A stretch of 64,000 nucleotides of DNA from Cladopsammia gracilis (Eukaryota > Cnidaria > Anthozoa > Scleractinia > Dendrophylliidae). A program made the position numbers and the translations under genes. Under the pieces are notes generated by a model. That model did not search any database. It saw nothing but the letters and a program-made list of their open reading frames with translations, and was not told the DNA's origin. Shown here piece by piece: positions 18,280-30,400 of the stretch; within the stretch, counting starts at the first letter, position 1, and each line of letters opens with the position of its first letter. The stretch spans positions 248,001-312,000 of the forward strand of contig JAJGOT010000090.1 in NCBI GenBank assembly GCA_022457155.1, read 5' to 3'.

Positions 18280-19435
18280 GAGGGATTTTCCCTAAGGGTC
18301 ACCTATCACATGCAAAATAATTTTTTTTCAAAATCCTCAAAATTGGCACGATTAAAGGTCCTTGGGCACTGAATCTATCGCTATATCTTTGAGTCCGATC
18401 AGAATTTTATTTTAGGCAAACGGCGCCAAAATGTAAAATTTGACGTCATTTCCGGTTTTTAAAGGTCACTTGTGTGGTCTCCAAACACTGCTCAAAATCG
18501 CTTTAGCGTGGTGATATTTTTGCAAATAAATTTGCCAGCCTAAATCTAGACATAATAACGACTTTTCAACGGTAAAGATTTTAAGAGAAAATTTAAAGCA
18601 TAATATTTTACAGAATTGGTGACCTTTTACAGAGCTGGTGACCTGGGACAAAGTAAAACTTGTCACGGTGCCTGTCACGCTCGCACGGCGATGAACGGAC
18701 TTGTCACAGGGCCGATCGTGAATGCTTCGATGCTCTTTCAAGACATTTTATTGGATTGTATAAGCTCAAAATGGAATTAAATCATTCTATTATGGCTTGG
18801 GGAAGTTTGTTTACGAATAAAAAGCAAACAGAGGCTGTTTTACGGTGAGTTTATCAGTAAATTGTATACATATTGCCTTGTAAATTGATATGAAATATGG
18901 CTGGACATTGAGGTCACATTCATCGCTCTCCACCATTTGTTTATGAATTGCCCCAAAATTTTATTTCATAAAACTAATCTATAGGTATAGCTTTTGCTGC
19001 ACGTGGACTAGTTTTTAGCTAGGCCATGTACCAGTGGCGATATAGGCGTTTTAACATGACATACGCAAATCGTGCTAAAACCGTACTAATTATTGAAAAT
19101 TCTGTAAAATATTATGCTTTAAATTTTCTCTTAAAATCTTTACCGTTGAAAAGTCGTTATTATGTCTAGATTTAGGCTGGCAAATTTATTTGCAAAAATA
19201 TCACCACGCTAAAGCGATTTTGAGCAGTGTTTGGAGACCACACAAGTGACCTTTAAAAACCGGAAATGACGTCAAATTTTACATTTTGGCGCCGTTTGCC
19301 TAAAATAAAATTGTGATCGGACTCAAACATATAGCGATAGATTCAGTGCCCAAGGACCTTTAATCGTGCCAATTTTGAGGATTTTGAAAAAAAATTATTT
19401 TGCATGTGATAGGTGACCCTTAGAGAAAATCCCTC
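18280..19435. mobile_element. TTAA-flanked foldback element with about 335-bp inverted repeats
   Basis: 1156 bp between TTAA at 18276-18279 and 19436-19439. The left arm (18280-18616) and right arm (about 19098-19435) are near-perfect reverse complements, starting GAGGGATTTTCCCTAAGGGT. The 480-bp centre has no recognisable coding sequence. The TTAA duplication suggests mobilisation by a piggyBac-type transposase (inference). Confidence 0.88.
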
Positions 19436-19918
19436 TTAAATTATCAAAATTTCCGCGGGGGGGGGGGGGGGGGGCATGTCCCCAAGACCCCTCTAGAAAG
19501 GCGCCTGCAAGCGCGTCAAGTGGGCGCTGACGCGCCTATTGTCTCTCATGAAAAATTTTACGATCCTCTCTTTATAAAATTTCTGGATCCGCCCATGAGG
19601 AGGCTAAAGAGTAATTCGGAAATGGGCTATTGAAAACCACTCAAAACTGCAGCTGTAACATTTAAACATAGTTAATCGAGAGACTATTTGTGAAACCTGA
19701 GAATTGTCTTTGTTCGATCTTTTTGCTATCGTTTTTCGGCCTTGACCGTGCACAACACGATAGATGTTGATCTTTTGTTCGAGCAACTGACCAATAGAAA
19801 TGGTACTATTAAGTTATTCAGTCATAGGGTGTGATCAAAAAACAAAAGATGTGCACGGTCACGGTCGGTTCAACATAAATTGTAGAGGTAACAAGAACAA
19901 GAACAATAAGGTAACAAT

Positions 19919-20092
19919 GGCCGTGTTTTCACGAGCGAGCAAACCAGGTCGCTTAAGCTTGTCGGCAATTAAACAACAAAGAAGGGCATTGTATTGTCGT
20001 TCTTTTGTGTTCTAATTTTCTATTGTCTTAACAAAAGAAAATATATCTACAGGAATGTTAAGCGAGAAAAACCGCCTCGTGAAAACACAGCC
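19919..20092. repeat. short foldback MITE ending in GGCCGTGTTTTCACGAG
   Basis: Left end GGCCGTGTTTTCACGAG and right end CTCGTGAAAACACAGCC are inverted repeats around about 140 bp of unique interior. Confidence 0.75.
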
Positions 20093-20752
20093 AATAAGTA
20101 GTGATGTTTAAGTAATTGTCCTAGTAAGAACCAGGCAACCAACGGCAAGAAATGCAGAAATGTGTGAATTAATTGTGATATTGTTGAAACCGTCCACCTC
20201 ATTGGCTAAAACGTGAAAATCTACCATAACTTAACCAGGCAGTGCATTTATTTCTCTCTAGTTTAGTGAAAACTATTCTGAGTTTCTAATACAATCAAAA
20301 TTCAATGTGGAAAACATGTAAAATTAGAAGCCTTTCTTGGTCATTGCAGTTTTGGAGTTTTACGATTGGATGAAATCTTGTAGCACAAAAGAAACATCAC
20401 TTTAAAATAAAGTTCCAGTACATTTTATTTAAAAAAAACATGTCCATAGGTTGTTGTATTCTCAGTAAGAAACACCTAAACAATCTTATGTGGGGAAAGC
20501 GAAATGCCGCGGAACAATAGAGCATTGCCTAGTTCTTACACGCATTGTTACTTAAGAAAGATACGACTTTCATAAATGTAATTTCTGACGACTGAGTGAC
20601 GTAGGAACGAATTAGGCAGAAATTATTATTCTGACGGCACGGCATAGAGGCTCGCGTGTCCTCATGGGACAGTTCAGGACTATTTATGCTTTTGGCGGGA
20701 GAAATGTTTCATTCTACGTCGGTCAGTCTTCTGCAACGTTATCTCTTTTCTT

Positions 20753-20758
20753 TTTATT
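20753..20758 (-). promoter_or_regulatory. possible polyadenylation signal of the minus-strand TRPA gene
   Basis: AATAAA on the minus strand about 560 bp beyond the stop codon. It is the first canonical hexamer I noticed, but in AT-rich DNA it can occur by chance. Confidence 0.2.
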
Positions 20759-21318
20759 TTTTCGATTAAGTTTCAGTCTTTCAAATAGGTTTGATACTGT
20801 ATCATAGCAAAAGTATTTGGAAATGTTATCATTTGTCAGTTGTACCTCTGCCTCCGAGATCCAGTGCCACTGCACTTTTATAGGGAGGGGTATACGTTTC
20901 CACAATTTTTGGCCACTTCGAAAGGGTGGTTTTTAGTGGTTTTTCGTATCTGGCGTGGCACAATTTTCTGTAATTTAATGTAAATTAAAATCTAATTTAC
21001 AAGGCCAGGAGAATGTAAAGAATATGTAAGCACGATACATCCGTCAGATGACTGACTGGCTCATCCTCAATAAACTCATTTCACATTGAATGTCTCGTCT
21101 TAGTGGAGTCAGAATGATTAGAAAGCTGCGACAGAAGCTTCTGTCATCTTCCGTTCTGTTGCAATAACCGTTACATTTGAATATATTAAAAAATATACAA
21201 TATATATTGACAATTACAAGAGGATAACTTCAAGGTTATAGAGAAAACATGAATAAAGAACAATTATAACAATAACTGGTGTAAAAAAGCAACAGCATAC
21301 AAAAATGTGTTAAATGTG

Positions 21319-21409
21319 TCAATAGCCCTGTACAACTGTCTTGCGGGCCTGATCCATGGACTTAAGTAGTGATGACTGTTCCTTCAACAGGTCATATATC
21401 CCATTGATT
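21319..21409 (-). CDS. TRPA1-like exon 29: last exon with stop
   Basis: Reads INGIYDLLKEQSSLLKS, then MDQARKTVVQGY and a TGA stop. It extends the coiled coil. Acceptor ATTTCAG. The plus-strand paralogue diverges after LLKS. Confidence 0.9.
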
Positions 21410-24400
21410 CTGAAATGCAAAATTGAAACAACAATAAATTGAGAAATCAATCAATCATTAAGTCAATAAAACCATTGTCTAAAGCTTGGTTTTCACTAGC
21501 GACATAAGCGGAAGCCAAGCATAAGAACAGATGGTTTTCACGTTACGTCACGGCGGCCATATTGGTGTACAACTACAAAAGAATTTTAATGAACTTCTTT
21601 TGTTATGTACCAACATGGCCGCCATGGCCTTTGTCATTTGAGTCCCACAGGACTGAAGGTCACGTGAGTGAAAACCATCTATTGCGTCAAGTGAAAACGA
21701 ATATTTACATTAGCATAAGATTGATCCTTATGCTTGCGCTTGCGCTTATGCTTATAAGACAAAAATGGAGCGCATTATAGTGGGCTTTGGTTTTGTGTCT
21801 TACCCTTGGTATAACTGGGGCTATGGTCTTGGGGTTCTATATCTATGCATTTTGTCCCAAACAAAGCAAAGTTATGACTATGTTAGGCCGTTTTCACTAG
21901 TGGACTTTGGTTTTGTGTGTCTTACCCTTGGTATAACTGGGTCTATGGTCTTGGGGTTCTATATTTATGCATTTTGTCCCAAACAAAGCAAAGTTATGAC
22001 TATGTTAGACCGTTTTCACTAGTGGACTTTGGTTTTGTGTGTCTTACCCTTGGTATGACTGGGGCTATGGTCTTGGGGTTCTATATCCATGCATTTTGTC
22101 CCAAAAAAGCAAAGTTATGACTATGTCAGGCCGTTTTCACTGGAAGTACAATTTTATTATTTGAATATGAAGTCCCATAAAAATAATATATATTTTCTAG
22201 TTCTTCTTTATCTCCTTTCTGGCCTGCAAAAATACGTCCTATAGGGATGATATCTTACAAACATTCTTTTTGTTATTCAAATGTACCAACCACTGGAACA
22301 AAAGAACCCATTGTTTCTGCAGCCAATAAGGCTCTGGTTGGCACATTAATAACAATTGGTGACATCATTGACATCTTCCCTATTATGGGTCTTGCTGCAT
22401 GTACCGGTACCCATGATCTTCTATTGTTTGTGAGATATTGTATTGTTGGTCTTGTTTTGAATTTGTATTATTGTCGTTCTTTGTTCCTTTTGTTTTATGT
22501 AATATGTGCTCCGGTACATGCAGAAGCAACCCTTATTATTGACTGAACTGGTCTACGATAAAGTATTGTATTGTTGGTCTTGTTTTGCATTTGTATTATT
22601 GTCGTTCTTTGTTCCTTTTGTTTTACGTAATATGTGCTCCGGTACATGCAGAAGCAGCCCTTATTATTGACTGAACTGGTCTACGATAAAGTATTGTATT
22701 GTTGGTCTTGTTTTGCATTTGTATTATAGTCGTTCTTTGTTCCTTTTGTTTTACGTAATATGTGCTCCGGGACATGCAGAAGCAACCCTTATTATTGACT
22801 GAACTGGTCTACGATAAAGTATTGTATTGTTGGTCTTGTTTTGCATTTGTATTATTGTCGTTCTTTGTTCCTTTTGTTTTACGTAATATGTGCTCCGGGA
22901 CATGCAGAAGCAACCCTTATTATTGACTGAACTGGTCTACGATAAAGTATTGTATTGTTGGTCTTGTTTTGCATTTGTATTATTGTCGTTCTTTGTTCCT
23001 TTTGTTTTACGTAATATGTGCTCCGGGACATGCAGAAGCAACCCTTATTATTGACTGAACTGGTCTACGATAAAGTATTGTATTGTTGGTCTTGTTTTGC
23101 ATTTGTATTATTGTCGTTCTTTGTTCCTTTTGTTTTACGTAATATGTGCTCCGGGACATGCAGAAGCAACCCTTATTATTGACTGAACTGGTCTACGATA
23201 AAGTATTGTATTGTTGGTCTTGTTTTGCATTTGTATTATAGTCGTTCTTTGTTCCTTTTGTTTTACGTAATATGTGCTCCGGGACATGCAGAAGCAACCC
23301 TTATTATTGACTGAACTGGTCTACGATAAAGTATTGTATTGTTGGTCTTGTTTTGCATTTGTATTATTGTCGTTCTTTGTTCCTTTTGTTTTACGTAATA
23401 TGTGCTCCGGGACATGCAGAAGCAACCCTTAAAACTGAACTGGTCCATGATAAAAAGGATCATTCTGATTCGTTCCCTGAGCGGTCCGAATATTCCTATA
23501 CGGACCGCTCAGTGAATTCACAGAATCATGTTTTATTAAAAATACAAAAGACGACAGTTAAATATCAAAGTGGGCGTCTTGCCTACAATATTGGAAAACA
23601 TTTGCGAGAATAAAGGGAAAAAATAAACGTGTAAAAACATGTAACAGTGCCAAACGCGGGAGTACAACCGGCACCGCACGAGGGAAAACTGATGCCAAGT
23701 GCTGGAATATGCGCTAAATCACGATTGGTGCAGGTTTTCAAATCAAAACAGCTTAGCTCCACATGACGCATGTTCGTACCTATTCTCCTGCTCTTCCATT
23801 CTCTTCAACAGGGGGTGAAATTCAGGGGGGAGGTCAGCGGAAGTTTCATTTTCCTCTTCTTCGTCTCCAGGAGCGCTGAATCCTAAAATCCGTTCGTAGA
23901 ACTAAAAATAGATGACAAATTAACAAACACTTTGCTTTTTTTTAATTCTGGAAATGTTTTTGTTTTTATTGTACGCACCCAAAGACGTCTGCTAGTGTTT
24001 CAGTAAAGGGACGGTAGCGAAACAGTTTTAGTTAAGTGCTCAAAAGTAGATGCAAAGTCAAATTACAATAATACCTCCGCTTTATCGTGTAAAGACTGAA
24101 TATTACTCATTCATGTTCTTCAAGAAGTATTATACCACTGTAATGAGGAATCATTTACAAATTAAATGTCTCGCCGATGTTATCTGCTGCTAGAGCAAAA
24201 TAATTGCAATAAACCAAACTAAAAAGATAAAGACTTAGTTAGAGTTAAATACCTTGGATGAATCTTTATTTGGGTACTCGACATGTTTTGTAATATGAGC
24301 TCGTTTAGCGAGCCAAGTAGGAATTGTTTCCTCCATATCCAACACCAACTCCACCTGAAAAGCAAACAAACTCAAAATCTCTTTGTCTTTTAGATCAGAA

Positions 24401-27400
24401 ACCCTGCTGCTTCATCAAGCCTGGGCTTATCTTTGGTTTTGTAGCATAAAGTTGTGTCGGTATTTATGACTTTGTCAGACTGCTTGCGATCCCTTTTCAG
24501 TCAGCCGAGCGGCAAGCTGATCACGAAAACAGGCTCGACGAGACTGGAGCGAGTGGACCTCTTCCCACCCCTCTCTCGGCCCCCTCTCGGCTCACATTAC
24601 TTTCGCTATCCCCGGCTGTCGCTTGATCGCCAATCACCGCCATCTCGACTATCCAGGGAGGGACTGCTAGCAGTCTATGACTTTGTCATTCTTCACCACG
24701 TTCTACAAGTGTACAAGCCGCCTTCACAAGACAAATTTATGTTTACAAACTTAAGTTGGTGTGTGTATGAATGTGACATCAACAGTTGACAAATCAATCT
24801 TTTTGATCACCAACTCTTTTGAGTTGTTATTAAAACTCGCATTTGACGTGTAAACGTTTGTCAAACACACGTTGTTCACTTTCCAAGAACCAAAAAGAGC
24901 ACGAGCTCTCACCACATTAGGTGTCCCGGTCACGGAACGAGGTTAAGGTTTCTGGACGTTTCGATATTCCAATACATTTCCTCTAAATTTTAAACACGAA
25001 CGGTCATACAGTTTGTGTGGGGTACCTGAGGTTTGTCTTCAAAAAAAAAAACTGACGAGTTTGGCAACTTTCTGAAGTTTGCCAACGTGAGTTCCTGAAA
25101 TCAAGTTTGTCCTGTAAAGGCGACTTTGCTGATATTGATTTAACAAATTTGGCCCTACACCTTTTTGAAAACTCATAAAATCGATTCCAAGATTAGCATT
25201 CCTGAATGATAGTTTCTTAGTCTGGATTGGTATATGGTATATCTATGAACATTAAGCATCTTGCAAGGTATATTTGTATTTCTGTTATATGTGAATGTTA
25301 TATACCTGCATAATGTAACGATCCATTGCAGCGTGAGCTTGAATCTTGTCAATATCTCCCACTGCAAGACCAACCTACAATGAAAATTTGGTTTTATCAG
25401 CTGGGTTAATAATTTACTATTATAGCGCGAAAGCGCGCGTGATATAGCATAATTCTAAAATTAGGCGATATCACGCAAGCTTGAGCGCAATAATAGTTTT
25501 ATAATTTAACACATTGATAACAAAGCACCGTTTGAAGAAAAAAATTCGAGGCCGGTCCGTCATTTTTGTATTCTCTTGTCAAAATACTAAATTTACCTCC
25601 ATCGTTGGATATACGCCATCTAGACATAGCGTATATTGATACCTTTTGACCATATTTGGGCAGTGTATCAACGTGTTGAATTCTAAGGTTAATTGATTAC
25701 CGTAAAGAGATTCAAAAGCTGGCGTTTAGAGCGCTGCCCTTCGTCAGCGAATCATGATAGCAATATGAAAATAGGCCAATAAGAACAAAAACAAGAACGA
25801 GAAAGCGTAAATGCGGCGGCAAGCTCCCCCATTTGATCTGAAACTCTCATGCGCTCTCAAAGAGTTTATATCAGGATTCTCAATATTTCACAATCGATCA
25901 GAGATTAAATTCTCTTCTTGGTGTGATCGCTAACTTTCATGAAATCCCATCTACTCTCGTGCGCTCTTAAAGAATATAAATTTGCTGGGATTTTCATTGG
26001 AAATTAAGAACAAACTCTCTTTTGTTTGACCAAAAATATCGTTCGAATATCATGCACTCTCATCAACTCTGGTGTGCTCCCAAAGCATATTCGCCGGCTA
26101 TAAGAAGTCGCACGTTGTGATCCACTCTAATAACAAAACAAGCTCGTCCGTGTAAAAAACAATTTAGATTGAAATGGCACTCCTCAAATTATAAACAGCC
26201 GAACAGAAAATAAGATCTTCGAACTTCTTTCATCATTTTCTTATCATGGGCAAATCATAGACAGCGAATGATGCTATAATCTGCAGTGAAATTAACCTAC
26301 AAGCGCTGGTCGAGTGGGATCAAACTGACTCGTTTCAGGAAAGTTTGAAGTGAGTTATCTATAAAGCAGTGACGTCATACTAACCAGCATATTCATGAGA
26401 ATGATTGGCATTCCAAGCACAAACAAGACAAACAGAATATTGGTGAGTGTAGAATATTCCAGATTACTCCACGGCAAAAACATGTCCGAATAGTTGAGTT
26501 CGCCAAGCGTCATCACAAAGATCGTCATCATGGAGTATGGAAAGCTAGCGTACGGCTCCTGAAATTTCAATAAAAGAAACTCGAATCCACAGGAATAAAT
26601 AACTTTATATGAAAAGTGTTAATCAAGAAAGAGAATTTCACCTTTTGCTCGTCCATAAGGAGGTAAAACGTGGTGCTAAATGCCATGATGAACAAGAAAA
26701 ACAGCACCAGGATCTAAAAAAACAATGGCATTTTACGCGCTTTATAAATAAAAATGCATTTAGACAGTAAAAGAATTAAAGTTATCTATGTGATACTGAT
26801 GCTTGTCTTGGCTTGTAATTCTATTAAATTATGCAATCCTAAATTAAAGTACTACCACTTAAATGAAAGCTGCTGTGGCGACTGTAGCTGTTTGTGATGA
26901 TATACAAGTTACTGAGCAGTACTGTCCTGTGGTGCGGTTTTATTGTGCTGTACGGGGTGATTTGAAAATTTTTTGTCAGACACTGTATTCCGTCTTGTCT
27001 TGAATTGTAAAACGAAGCCATTGAGCAGTTCTTTCCTGGTGTGACTATTCAAATGTACGCTGAAGCTGTTCGATTTTATTTCATGCGTTGTATTATTTCA
27101 CATTTTTTGCCAGTTTTTAACCTTTGCACTCTCAGAGTCAATTATGGAGACACGTAGTGAAGTTCTAACTTTTGAGTTTACTGACGAAATCCTATGTTGT
27201 GACCATTCAAATGAAACCTCTTCAGCAGTACTTTTGCATGGTACCATTTGTTCTAACTTTTGAGTCTGTTGATGAAATCCTATGGTGTGACCATTCAAAT
27301 GAAACCTCTTCAGCAGTACTTTTGCATGGTACCATTTGTTCTAACTTTTGAGTCTGTTGATGAAATCCTATGGTATGACCATTCAAATGAAACCTCTTCA

Positions 27401-30400
27401 GCAGTACTTTTGCATGGTACCATTTGTTCTAACTTTTGAGTCTGTTGATGAAATCCTATGGTGTGACCATTCAAATAAAACCTCTTCAGCAGTACTTTTG
27501 CATAGTACCATTTGTTTTTCAATATTTTAAAAAATAAAACATGGAAGATGCCTTGAATTTTGATCTTTGGCAGTCTTGGGAGTCAAGGGTTAAACACAAC
27601 TGTGATTAAAAGTGATAAAAGAAACTAAGGACCAACCTTGAAAAGCGTGATGAACATCGTTTGCAACATTATAATGTATTGACCATACGATGACAACCTG
27701 AAAGTATACAAAGATGGGATGATGAAGTAAGGCTGTATTTTTAACAGGATGTTTGTTCATCAAAAGGTATTCTCCAGAATTTTGTTAGGTTTTCCAAACT
27801 CTGCCATACCTCGTACTCATTTATAGACCAACCCTTGACTGGGAAATATGTCTTGTATAGAACCAGTACTCCGAGCAGTTTCGGGGCGGTTTTCTTCAAG
27901 TTTGGGCGCTCCTGACTAAATGAAACAGCGGAGGTAGACCCAGGCGTACATTTTTATGTCGGTTGAACCAATAAAAAAAAATCGTCCTCCAGTTTAAAAT
28001 TCGATATCCAAAATCCAACGACAAAAACGAAATTCTGTGTGCATTTATATCACTGCATATGTACATGAAAGTCGGTCGTGATAAATGCTGTAGCTAACAT
28101 TCAACTGGTGAGACCCAATCCAACCTCATGCGTACGTCCGACACACTTCGAGACTAGAACAACAGACGTAAGACAAGGTTGCATGACCGACTTTACTAAT
28201 GTAATCTTCAGAACAGCGATTTTTACCTTCTGAGGAACAGAATGAGGTTCATCCATCCAAAGAACAAAGCAATTGCACCAATTTCCTGCTTCAATCCCAG
28301 CTTACAGTCACACGGCGGGAGAACATAAAACAATGCAAAACCATAACCAGTCCACTCCAACCAATTGGACATTTGAAGAAGGTATTTGAATCTCTGTTAT
28401 ATGATAAATAAGACCAGTTAATAGTAGCAAACGAATACAGAGCAGTTTTCAATTGAGTGTCGAAAGTAATTACACAATTGCTTTGGTTTTGCATTGCTAA
28501 GCTTTGTGATTGGCTAAAAAATCTCGCGCCACTTTCTCGACCAATCAGAAGTAAAACCAAAACCAATCGTGACTTGCTCGCACGCGTTTTCCCGCGCTTG
28601 GCGCCGCCGACATGTAATTGCCTCGAGCTCTGATTGCTTCACATTGGATTGTTTACGACTGCTGTGATTGGTCAGAGTAATTACTTTGGTTTTGGTTTTA
28701 CGATACTCAATTGAAAACTGCCCTATTAGTAGATGAATAAAGGGATTTGTTTCTAAGAAACTGTGGTGGTGCGTTAGTGGGGGAGTAAAACATGAAAATC
28801 TGGTTTTAACAACTGAGTTGATTAGGTACATTGTAAATTGATCACCGTAAAAAAAATAAAAGCTGACGTTTCTCTGAAGCGCTAGCTTTTCGTCTGACAA
28901 AGCACCAGCGCTCGAATTAGCAGATTTCCACCGGTTTTCCGTGGTGTGGACCCTTATTTACCACGAGTTACGTCATCACATGGTCAAAATGTTGTGGACT
29001 CACGAGGCGCAGCCGAGTGAGTCAGCAACAAATTTTGACCATGTGTTGACGTAAATCGTGGTAAACAAGAGTCCATACCACGGAAAACCGGTGGAAATCT
29101 GTTTTTTCCACAATATTTAGAAATTGCGCGATGTTAGCGTCAGCACCGTTGTCTGCACTCTTACTTACCACCCGCATCGACCAATCAAATTGCGAGATTA
29201 CCGGCAATTGTGTTAAAAAAAACAAATTTTCAAAATACTGTTAGGTCTTGAGATCTATTTAACCGAAACCTGCGCATGCGCATGAGGTTGAAGAGAGAAC
29301 CTTTCGTACAATATAAGTGGGATATGCTTGACAACAACAACAACAAAAACAAAGAATGTGCTATCTCTCAACAACAAACGTTTTTTCACTCCGACTTAAA
29401 TCAAAGGGCTCTTAAAGCCATCTCGTTAATGCGAGAGAATGTAAGGTTAATTAATAAATCAAAGGGCTCTTAAAGCCATCTCGTTAATGCGAGAGAATGT
29501 AAGGTTAATTAATAAAAAACAACAACAACAACAAGAATTGGAAAAGTTGGGTGCCTTTGATAGGTAAATGTAGTAAAGACGTGATAGGTAATATGTGTAA
29601 AGCTGCTAAATGGTTTATTGAAGTTGAAAGATTGAAAATACCTGTAGGTCTAATCGAAGAGTTAGACATTGCAGTCATAGAGGACTTAAGGGCTCTATTT
29701 CAATAAAAGTCATGAGCAACAAAATAATCACGAGTATGAATGTAAATAATTTTCATGTTAATTTAGCGTATTTATTTTGTTCAAAATAGTCTTCATTTTA
29801 CAGCTGAGGGGAAACTTCAACTTGATTATATTAAGCGAACAAGAAGCTGTACACAGCTTGAACTCGTGGCGCCTTTAACTTATTGCAGCATTGATTGCCA
29901 AGTGATTTGAGTGCTTTTACAGAGAAACATAAGCTTGAAATTATGTCTAATCAAAGGCTCCTAAGAGCCAACCCGAGAAGAAAAAATGCTAACGCGTAAC
30001 GCAATATTGCCGTACGCTTACGTTTTCACACTGACACAGTTCGATATATATTTTTTTTAATAAAACGTAAGGATTTTTGACGAACGAAAAATAAAGTACA
30101 TCACTTTCATAATGTCCAGTTCGAAAAAAGCAAAAAAAAGAAAAGAAAAAAAAAAAAGGACTCTCTGGAGAATCGAACTCGAGCCGTCCGGGACTGAGCC
30201 ACAAACTCAATCACTGCGCTGTCCAAGAGCACATACTGCCTACGGACTAAATTTTATTATTTTAATCTAGATACGCATCAGAACGCGTGTTTAGGTTGCA
30301 AAATCCTTTTAGATCGATTTTAATGTTGCACTAAAAACTCCAAATGCGAAACATCTGTAACCTTATTGTTGTCTATATTCGTTTACATCAAATTAATTAT

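Larger units (their letters stand above)
19436..21318. other. 3' flank of the minus-strand TRPA gene
   Basis: Non-coding. Holds a G-run of about 18 (19458-19475), the small MITE at 19919-20092, and otherwise AT-rich sequence including the 3' untranslated region. Confidence 0.5.

Noticed and set aside
22437..23455. CRISPR array
   Set aside because: The units are contiguous with no spacers, and the host is an animal; this is an ordinary satellite-like array.
27098..27530. Repetitive protein-coding frames with ATGGTCACACC/GGTACC units
   Set aside because: They are frames through the 88-bp minisatellite, open on both strands because the unit lacks stops.
28514..28900. 128-codon frame on the minus strand
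   Set aside because: Runs through the MITE at 28442-28721 and the half foldback behind it.
30158..30224. Functional tRNA gene
   Set aside because: A and B box-like words are present, but the acceptor stem pairs over only four bases and no convincing anticodon arm is visible.
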